Positions 57,970 to 64,000 of a stretch of 64,000 bases of DNA are shown here, piece after piece. The DNA comes from Armatimonadota bacterium (lineage in GTDB: Bacteria > Armatimonadota > Fimbriimonadia > Fimbriimonadales > Fimbriimonadaceae). Under the pieces are notes generated by a model that saw nothing but the letters and a program-made list of their open reading frames with translations, had not been told where the DNA came from and made no database searches. The position numbers were made by a program, and so were the translations under genes. The DNA is taken from assembly GCA_018268375.1 (NCBI GenBank), contig JAFDWS010000001.1, forward strand, positions 772,627 through 836,626, given 5' to 3'. Numbering within the stretch: position 1 is the first letter of the stretch; every line of letters begins with the position of its first letter.

Positions 57970-58002
57970 CACCGACAGATCACGCGCTCGTCCAACTTAG
58001 AG

Positions 58003-58557
58003 ATGTTGACTTTGACCCTGCTCCTGGCCTTGGCGGCACCACAGGCGGACACGATGACGTGCGGATGGCTCGACGAGATGAACAACACCTTCATTTGGAA
58101 GCCAATCGCGATGGAGAACCAGCCCGAGGTCTATTCCGAGCAGCGCGGACTCTTGAGTATGCGGCTCCCCCACGTCCCTGACGGTTGGCCCTACGCTTAC
58201 CAATGGAGCGGGGTCACGCGGGACATCATCGTCGACCTAGACCGATACCCGGTCTTGGTCGCCAGGGTCAGCCAACTCCAACAAGGCAGCTATGCCCACC
58301 TCGATATCGCTGAGTTGGACATTCACGGCAAGGAAAGCTGGACCACGCGGTCAACGACCCTTCAGACTCCTGGACTGTCTGTCGCCGATGTGGGCAAAGA
58401 ACGCCACGGCGTGCGCCGCCTCAGGTTGAGGCTTATCGTCGGCGGGCCCAACGAAGGGTGCTCTTGCAGCTATTCCTACGTGCGGTTTGTCAGCGAAGAA
58501 GACCAAGCTCGGTTACAAAAAGAGCCGGACTGGTCAAGAGTCCGGCTCGAGCGCTGA
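58003..58557 (+). CDS. Exported hypothetical protein, 184 aa
   Basis: This is a 184-residue exported protein. The signal peptide (MLTLTLLLALAAPQA) is followed by a beta-rich domain: WLDEMNNTFIWKPIAMENQP, DIIVDLDRYPVLVARVSQLQ, SYAHLDIAELDIHGKESWTT and GVRRLRLRLIVGGPNEG. The strand pattern recalls carbohydrate-binding jelly-rolls, but no family is recognised. It follows the esterase gene by 33 nt and may be cotranscribed. Confidence 0.65.
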   Translation: MLTLTLLLALAAPQADTMTCGWLDEMNNTFIWKPIAMENQPEVYSEQRGLLSMRLPHVPDGWPYAYQWSGVTRDIIVDLDRYPVLVARVSQLQQGSYAHLDIAELDIHGKESWTTRSTTLQTPGLSVADVGKERHGVRRLRLRLIVGGPNEGCSCSYSYVRFVSEEDQARLQKEPDWSRVRLER

Positions 58558-58567
58558 GAAACAGCCT

Positions 58568-58825
58568 CTAACGGGCTCTCATCTTCATCCGCTTGCGGCG
58601 GGTGACCCAGCCTCGCTTGGCTGCGTCGCTCCTGGCTGCGGTTTGTTCCGACTTGGACATCTGAGAGCCTCCCCGCGCTCCTCCGCCAGTTTCTTTGTTG
58701 ACGGTCGCCCAAGCTCTCCGTTCGGCTTCTTTCTCATTGACTCCTTTCTTCTCATAGCCGTGCTCGATGTGCTCGGCCATGCGCTTTTGCTTGTCCGTAT
58801 AGGCGGTTTTGTCTCCGGGTGGCAT
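58568..58825 (-). CDS. Small basic stress-type protein, 85 aa
   Basis: This is an 85-residue highly charged protein. The core YTDKQKRMAEHIEHGYEKKG, VNEKEAERRAWATVNKETGG, GARGGSQ is a widespread small-protein pattern, often labelled plasmid stabilisation protein without evidence. The end is Arg/Lys-rich. ATG 58825 has GGAGG 5 nt upstream, which fixes the start; a longer frame is rejected. Function is unknown; a DNA-binding or stress role is plausible from charge alone. Confidence 0.75.
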   Translation of the reverse strand: MPPGDKTAYTDKQKRMAEHIEHGYEKKGVNEKEAERRAWATVNKETGGGARGGSQMSKSEQTAARSDAAKRGWVTRRKRMKMRAR

Positions 58826-58893
58826 GGTGTCCTCCAATGGGTTCGTCTGCATCTCGCAAGACGCCGACCACGGCCCAAGGATTACGCCTTTGG

Positions 58894-60273
58894 CTATTGA
58901 ACCCGGTACTTCGGCACGGACTCGTCTTCCCGCGTCTTCTCCGCTGCCGCGTTGCACCTTTCACAGAACTGCTCGGGCGTGATCTCCTTGTTCAGCATGG
59001 AGGTGATCGCACCCTCGACCTCCTTTTGGAACGCCGGGTACCACTGCCGGTATTGCACCGCCCAGAGGGTCTTCGCGCCCTTCACGGCTGCGGCCGGCGC
59101 CTTGAGGGTCTCCGGCATCTTTGCTTCGTCGGAGCCAATGATCGACATGAGCGTCCCTTTCTCCTCGACGAACTGCTTGGCCTTCTTCAGCGAGGTCATG
59201 TACTTGTAATAGCCGACCGCCGCGTTGGGGTTCTTCGCCTTGACGGGAATCATCCACGGCTCGATTCCGATCAGCACTGCCGTGGGGTCGCCTTTGCCGT
59301 CCGTGACGTTCGGGCACTTGAAATAGCGCACCGTGACTCCAGCCGGCATGACGTTGCGCATCTCGGACTCGATCCATGAACCGCATGGAACCATCGCCGC
59401 CGTACCGTTCAAGAACTGCGTTTGCGACTCGGTGTGGCTCATCCCCACGCAGCCCTCAAGGAAATAACCCTTGTCCCGAAGCTCGGCGATCATTTGGGCC
59501 GCCTTGAGCATCGGCTCCGACTTCCAGGCTCCCGGCGCGAGGTTCTGCGCGGCGGTGACCGCTTCGACGCCGCCGATTGAGGCTGCCCACGGGAGGAGCA
59601 TCCCTTCGATCATGTAGTACGGGTACTTGCCCTGAAAGGCGATCGGAGCGACACCTTTCGCTTTGATCTTCTCGCACAAAGACAGGAGCTCGGCATAAGT
59701 TGTGGGAGGCGTCCATCCGTTCTTCGCAAAGACGGCCGGGTCGTACCACCACCCGTACACCATGGTGTAGAGAGGCAGCATATAGGTCTTGCCGTCCTTC
59801 TGGCAGAACTTGAGCAGGTTCGGGTCGAAGGTTTCCCTCCACGTCTTCTGGCTGTCGTAGGCCGGACTGTCCAACGCCTTGTCAAGCGCCATGAGCTGCC
59901 CGTCCTGCACCAAACCCCACTGATCCATGCCCCATCCTGGGAACATGATGTCAGGCGTGTCGCCGGCCACCATGCGCGGGCGCACTTTCTCCCAAATCTG
60001 AGGATCGCCCTCGACCGTCGCCGTCAAGCCGGGGTGGTCTTTGGCGAACTCTTCGGCTGCCGTACGATAAAAGTCATCGCCGTAGCCGCCTTTGAAAGCG
60101 ACGATTTCCAGCTTGCCTTCGATCTTTCCGTCACCGGTCGGAGCCTCCGTCACCTTGACGGCCGGAGACGAGCCCGTCTCGGTTGAGCTTCCGGACGAAG
60201 CACCGCCGCCAGCGCCGCTGCAACCGGCGCAAACCAGGGCCATCAAGGCAAGAAAAGTGAACCTCTTTTTCAT
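58894..60273 (-). CDS. Sugar ABC importer substrate-binding lipoprotein
   Basis: This is a 459-residue extracytoplasmic solute-binding protein of the MalE/ugpB family. The lipobox LVCAGC ends at Cys18, followed by a Gly/Ser-rich tether. It has GKLEIVAFKGGYGDDFYRTA, AEEFAKDHPGLTATVEGDP, GDTPDIMFPGWGMDQ, TMVYGWWYDPAVFAKNGWTP and PTTYAELLSLCEKIKAKGVA. It is probably the binding component for the permeases at 50144-51843, which lack one nearby. It is divergent from the large regulator at 60423, a likely controller. Confidence 0.93.
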   Translation of the reverse strand: MKKRFTFLALMALVCAGCSGAGGGASSGSSTETGSSPAVKVTEAPTGDGKIEGKLEIVAFKGGYGDDFYRTAAEEFAKDHPGLTATVEGDPQIWEKVRPRMVAGDTPDIMFPGWGMDQWGLVQDGQLMALDKALDSPAYDSQKTWRETFDPNLLKFCQKDGKTYMLPLYTMVYGWWYDPAVFAKNGWTPPTTYAELLSLCEKIKAKGVAPIAFQGKYPYYMIEGMLLPWAASIGGVEAVTAAQNLAPGAWKSEPMLKAAQMIAELRDKGYFLEGCVGMSHTESQTQFLNGTAAMVPCGSWIESEMRNVMPAGVTVRYFKCPNVTDGKGDPTAVLIGIEPWMIPVKAKNPNAAVGYYKYMTSLKKAKQFVEEKGTLMSIIGSDEAKMPETLKAPAAAVKGAKTLWAVQYRQWYPAFQKEVEGAITSMLNKEITPEQFCERCNAAAEKTREDESVPKYRVQ

Positions 60274-60347
60274 GGCTGCTTCCCGACGTTACCATTAGAG
60301 CGTGTCAAGTATCAAAATTGGGAAAAGATTTAGTATGATGCTGTTAT

Positions 60348-60370
60348 GGGTTGGCTGTAGGAGCCAACCC
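60348..60370. promoter_or_regulatory. 9-bp hairpin or operator in the divergent region
   Basis: GGGTTGGCT and AGCCAACCC form a perfect 9-bp stem around GTAGG, just after a TATGAT -10-like box (60333-60338). It lies in the predicted leader of the regulator gene and could also be an operator for both divergent genes. Confidence 0.5.
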
Positions 60371-60422
60371 CGGCTGATTTGTTCCGGGCATTAACAGGCT
60401 CGAAAAATGGGCCACACAGCTC

Positions 60423-63400
60423 ATGGGCGCCTTGCAGAAACCGTGGCGTGTCGAATTGTTTGGCGGGCTTAAGGCCCGACAAGGAGACACCGTCGTTTCC
60501 AAGTTCCAGACCCAAAAGACGGGGGCCCTTCTAGCATTCCTCGCCCTCGATGTAGGCAAGAACTTTTCCCGGGAGCGGCTGGCTACGACCCTTTGGTCGA
60601 GTGGCGACGCCGTCGCCCTGAGAAACCGCCTCAACCAAGCCGTTTCCTCACTCCGAAGGCAACTTGAACTGTCTGGATCCGGCAGAGTCTTCGTTAGCGA
60701 CCACCACTTTCTCGGACTTGACCCGAACACCATCGTCACCGACGTCGAAGAATTCCTCAAAGCTGTGGAGACGGCCCGGATAGCAAGGCAGCCGGCGGAC
60801 CGAAAGAGGGCGCTCGAGGCCGCCGTCCGGGTGTACACGGGCGAGTTGCTCGAAGGATTCTCAGAGCCGTGGATCTACCAACTGCGTCACCAGTATGCAA
60901 CCGAGTTCCGCGATGTCCTCCGTCAACTTGTCCGGGTGTCGTTCGAGAGCAATGAGCCAGCTCTCGCAGCAGACTACGCGAACCGCCTCGTGTCGGCAGA
61001 CCCGTCTGACGAACAGGCCCACGCAGACTTGATCGAGGCTCTCGCCGCCAGCGGGAGGGGACAGGCTGCGCTGGGTCAGTACGAGTATCTCGTCCGTTAC
61101 CTAGGGGCGCGGGGCATTTCGCCTTCCCAAGCGACCACGGATCTCTCTGAGCGAGTCCGCCTGTCAGTGGGTGAAGCCATCACGGTGGACCGGCCAGCCC
61201 CTCAAAAGGAGGCCGTCGTCGAACTGCCTGCGGAACCCGAGCCGTTCTCGACGACCCTCCCGAGACCCTATTTCAAACTGATCAACCGTGAGGAGGAAGC
61301 AAGCACTCTGGAGCGCCTGCTCATGCAGGAAAGGGAGCGGGTCGTTTCCATCGTAGGCATTGGAGGAAGCGGCAAGTCGCGGCTCGCCATCGAAATCGCG
61401 CACCGACTTCGCGAAGAAGGGTTCGAGCACGTCATCTTCGTCTTTGTCGGCCACGGCGATCGCCAGCTCGAACTTGTCGACCAGATTGGACTCGCGGTCT
61501 GCCCGGACGTGCCCGTTGACAGGAGGAACCGCGAGATCATCGTCGAAAGGCTGCGCGCCCTTGGCCAAAGCTTTCTCATCCTCGACACCGCAGAGCATGT
61601 GCTCGCCGATGAGTTGAGCCAAATCGGTGAGTTCCTCGAGCTCGTGCCGCATCTGCAAGTTCTTTCCACTTCCCGGCGTCCGCTCCGTCTGCCAGGCGAA
61701 ATCCTCGTCCCCCTGGGACCGCTCAAGACACCGGACGACACTCTTGCACCGCCAGCGCACATCGCCAGAAACGAGTCGGTCATGCTCTTTGTCCAGCGGG
61801 CCCAAGCCTTCAAGCCCGACTTCCAGGTGACGAGCCGCACCTCGGAGGCGATAGCCAAACTGTGCGTACGGCTCGAGGGCTTGCCGTTGTCGCTCGAGCT
61901 CGCCGCGGGCTGGATCCGCTCCATGACCCCGGCACAAATGTGCGACCGGCTGGATCAGCGGCTCAATTTCCTGGCATCGCGCCGAAGGGACATCGACGAC
62001 CGTCACCGGACGATCCGGGCCGTGCTCGACAGCACTGTCGCGCTACTTCCGAAGGAGGTCCAAGACACGTTCCTGCGCCTGAGCGTCTTCGACAACAGCT
62101 TCGACCATCGGTCGGCGCGCGCCATCTGCCCCGACGCTGACATCGACTTCGCCCTCGATGCCCTCCTCGAGCTCAACATCATCCAGAGGCTGAGTACGCT
62201 CTACGACAGAGCCCGGTTCACCATCCTCGAGACCTTGCGCGACTACGCCTTCGAGGTCGCACCAAGCGACCTTCTCAGAGAGGTCCGCTCCTTGCACGCT
62301 CACCACTTCATGGAACTGGTCGAAGGCAAGGCTGATGCTGAAAACGCCAATCAGCCCGACGCCATGCGGGCCATCATCTCCCAGGAATATCAAAACTGCC
62401 TGACCGCTATGCAGTGGTTCATGGAGAACGGCCGCGGCAGTGACCTCGGCAGGACAGCCTGTGCCTTGGTCGACTATTGGGAGTCGGTCGGATCATTGAA
62501 CGAAGGCTTGCGATGGATGGAGGAGGCCCTCAGGCTGTGCCAGGACGGTGACCGGGTCAAGACCAGGCTGTTGATCGGCATCTCTCGGTTCAGCTGGTTC
62601 ACGGGCGACAAGGTGAGGTCGCGAAACAGTATCGAACAGGCAATGGTAAGCGCGAGGAATTCGGGGCAGGAAGAAGACATCCTCGAGGCCCTGATTGCCC
62701 TTCAGCAAGAGCGGCACAACTCGGGGGAAGCAGACGAAGCAGCGAGGCTGGCGGAGGAGGCGCTCAAGCTTGCCGAGCGGCTCGGCAACGTGTCGGTGCA
62801 GTCCAGGATGTACCTGCGTATGGGCAATGCTGCCCTTGACCACAAGGACTGGCAGACGGCGCGGGAGGACTACGAGCAGAGCCTCAATCTGGGACGCGAG
62901 GCCCACGACGCGGTCCGCATTGCCGGCGCGCTGACCAACCTGGGTGTGCTCGGTTTGCGCACGGGCCAACTCGACCTGTCGAAACTCTGGCTCCTCGAAG
63001 CCATCAACATGGGGAGGGCGGAGGCCCTCGTGCAAGTCGTGTCGATCTGCGCCATGAGCCTGGCGACCGTCGAGGCCCGTTTGGGGAACCGAACCCTCTC
63101 ACTGCGTTGGCTACAGGAGGCGTACCGATCCTTGATCGAAAACCAGTTCGTCCTGGCCGACCTCTTTCTCGCCTCTGCCGAAGTTTCGCACTCGTTCGGC
63201 GACACTCCTCGGGCAGCGAAGTTCCTCGGAATCCTCAGCACACTGCAACAGACCAATTCCGGCCTTGGCTACGAGCTCAAGGAGGTGTTGGAATCGACCA
63301 TCCGCAAATCGCTCGGCGACGGGCCCTTCGAAACGAACTATCAATTCGGACGAGCTCTGACGATCGACGCGGCAAGGGCATTGGTCCGTGACCTGGTCTC

Positions 63401-63437
63401 TGAGGAGGCCGGAAAGGGCCAAGATGGGCCAACATAG
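60423..63437 (+). CDS. SARP-type transcriptional regulator with NB-ARC ATPase and TPR repeats
   Basis: This is a 1004-residue AfsR/SARP-like regulator. An OmpR-like winged helix (about 8-100; VELFGGLKARQGDT, KTGALLAFLALDVGKNFSRE, LATTLWSSGDAVALRNRLNQ) leads into the bacterial transcription-activation domain (about 100-240). An NB-ARC/STAND ATPase has Walker A GIGGSGKSR (from about 312) and the acidic SFLILDTAEH. LSTSRRPLRLPGE and LCVRLEGLPLSLELAAGWIR follow. Tandem TPR helices fill the last 300 residues. It probably activates the divergent sugar-binding gene or other carbohydrate genes here in response to a ligand. Confidence 0.92.
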   Translation: MGALQKPWRVELFGGLKARQGDTVVSKFQTQKTGALLAFLALDVGKNFSRERLATTLWSSGDAVALRNRLNQAVSSLRRQLELSGSGRVFVSDHHFLGLDPNTIVTDVEEFLKAVETARIARQPADRKRALEAAVRVYTGELLEGFSEPWIYQLRHQYATEFRDVLRQLVRVSFESNEPALAADYANRLVSADPSDEQAHADLIEALAASGRGQAALGQYEYLVRYLGARGISPSQATTDLSERVRLSVGEAITVDRPAPQKEAVVELPAEPEPFSTTLPRPYFKLINREEEASTLERLLMQERERVVSIVGIGGSGKSRLAIEIAHRLREEGFEHVIFVFVGHGDRQLELVDQIGLAVCPDVPVDRRNREIIVERLRALGQSFLILDTAEHVLADELSQIGEFLELVPHLQVLSTSRRPLRLPGEILVPLGPLKTPDDTLAPPAHIARNESVMLFVQRAQAFKPDFQVTSRTSEAIAKLCVRLEGLPLSLELAAGWIRSMTPAQMCDRLDQRLNFLASRRRDIDDRHRTIRAVLDSTVALLPKEVQDTFLRLSVFDNSFDHRSARAICPDADIDFALDALLELNIIQRLSTLYDRARFTILETLRDYAFEVAPSDLLREVRSLHAHHFMELVEGKADAENANQPDAMRAIISQEYQNCLTAMQWFMENGRGSDLGRTACALVDYWESVGSLNEGLRWMEEALRLCQDGDRVKTRLLIGISRFSWFTGDKVRSRNSIEQAMVSARNSGQEEDILEALIALQQERHNSGEADEAARLAEEALKLAERLGNVSVQSRMYLRMGNAALDHKDWQTAREDYEQSLNLGREAHDAVRIAGALTNLGVLGLRTGQLDLSKLWLLEAINMGRAEALVQVVSICAMSLATVEARLGNRTLSLRWLQEAYRSLIENQFVLADLFLASAEVSHSFGDTPRAAKFLGILSTLQQTNSGLGYELKEVLESTIRKSLGDGPFETNYQFGRALTIDAARALVRDLVSEEAGKGQDGPT

Positions 63438-63442
63438 ACGCC

Positions 63443-64000
63443 ATGATGAAAGTGGGCCTCGTCGGCTGCGGCTTCATGGGCCGCATGCATGCCAACGTCT
63501 ATTCCGCGACGGATAAAGGCACGCTCGTTCGGGCCTACGACAAGGGCGGCGAACGATTGGGGCAGTACTGCAAAGAGTTCGGTTGCGAGCCTTGTTCAAG
63601 TTATGAGGAGTTGTTGGCCTCCGACATAGACGTTGTCGATATCTGCTTGCCGACCGACAAGCACGCGGAAGCGACAGTCCAAGCCGCTCGCGCCGGGAAG
63701 CACGTGTTCTGCGAGAAGCCGATGGCGCTCACGCTTCAAGAAGCGGACACCATGATCGCAGCCTGTGAGCAGGCAGGTGTCCAACTCGCGATCGGCCATT
63801 GCATCCGCTTTTGGCCGGAATACGCGCTGCTCAAGCAAATCGTTGACGATGGACGTTATGGCCAACTTCTCAGTATTAACCTTACGCGGTACGGTGAGTT
63901 TCCTTTCTGGTCGAGCGACAATTGGCTCGCCGACGAACACCGGGCCGGGGGCGGGGTCCTGGACATGCACATCCACGACACCGATTTCGCCCACTTCCTT
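63443..64000 (+). CDS. Gfo/Idh/MocA-family oxidoreductase (partial, runs off window)
   Basis: This is the N-terminal 186 residues of an NAD(P)-dependent sugar dehydrogenase-like protein. It has the Rossmann VGLVGCGFMGRMHANVYS, YEELLASDIDVVDICLPTDK, AGKHVFCEKPMALTLQEADT and LAIGHCIRFWPEYALLKQIV. GGGVLDMHIHDTDFAHF near the window end carries the conserved D-H pair region. It starts at ATG 63443 (or 63446), 6 nt after the regulator stop, so it is probably cotranscribed with it. The 3' end lies beyond 64000. Confidence 0.9.
   Translation, partial: MMKVGLVGCGFMGRMHANVYSATDKGTLVRAYDKGGERLGQYCKEFGCEPCSSYEELLASDIDVVDICLPTDKHAEATVQAARAGKHVFCEKPMALTLQEADTMIAACEQAGVQLAIGHCIRFWPEYALLKQIVDDGRYGQLLSINLTRYGEFPFWSSDNWLADEHRAGGGVLDMHIHDTDFAHFL

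Noticed and set aside
1..64000. Prophage, transposase, integrase or restriction/defence genes
   Set aside because: None was recognised in any frame inspected, so no mobile element or defence island is claimed.

Overview
The window is a GC-rich (about 60% by eye) bacterial chromosome segment, densely coded on both strands, with no phage, insertion sequence or CRISPR array that I can see. A prepilin-type protein whose N-terminus runs from ...[18 protein letters not shown] into [11 protein letters not shown], a membrane-bound pyrophosphatase, an outer-membrane beta-barrel protein, GH127 and GH15 glycosidases, and many apparently leaderless start codons all point to a diderm of the Armatimonadota (Fimbriimonadia-like). 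That assignment is inference from recognised families, not from a marker gene.

Layout. 1-2000: sparse, repeat-rich DNA with small unknown genes, two kinds of dispersed intergenic repeat and a 10-bp tandem repeat. 2.0-7.6 kb: a non-canonical NRAMP transporter, a secreted beta-propeller-like protein, an ECF42-type sigma factor with its DGPF partner and a recognisable target promoter, and a thioredoxin fused to a lipoprotein-like domain. 7.7-17.6 kb: a GT-C membrane glycosyltransferase; an STN-domain protein, an ECF sigma factor and a candidate anti-sigma factor that also carries an STN-like domain; a prepilin-like protein; a zinc-ribbon/L7-L12-like membrane protein; and a pyrophosphatase with an unusually large extracytoplasmic insertion. 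18-29 kb: subtilase, CoA-transferase, folC, dapL, outer-membrane protein, M3 peptidase, c-heme protein and tRNA-Pro. Between folC and dapL lies a 0.77-kb AT-rich, hairpin-rich non-coding island.

29.4-37.9 kb: adenylate cyclase, a glycosidase-like secreted protein, an acyl-CoA carboxylase beta subunit, a GNAT enzyme, a TfoX-like protein and a second subtilase. 37.9-64 kb is strongly carbohydrate-oriented: lysine aminotransferase-GH15-GH127 operon, two Gfo/Idh oxidoreductases, a sugar isomerase-like protein, a sugar ABC importer split between two sites (two permeases, then the binding lipoprotein 7 kb away), a galactose-oxidase-like protein, an alpha-galactosidase-like enzyme, an esterase, and a large SARP/NB-ARC/TPR regulator divergent from the binding protein. 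DNA repair and RNA genes (Ada, SRAP, a DprA-like protein, a beta-CASP nuclease) are interspersed.

Cross-cutting signals: (i) four secreted proteins scattered over 50 kb share an apparently homologous C-terminal beta-rich domain; (ii) at least eight genes start 6-8 nt after a -10 hexamer and so look leaderless; (iii) a 67-nt palindromic element occurs three times.
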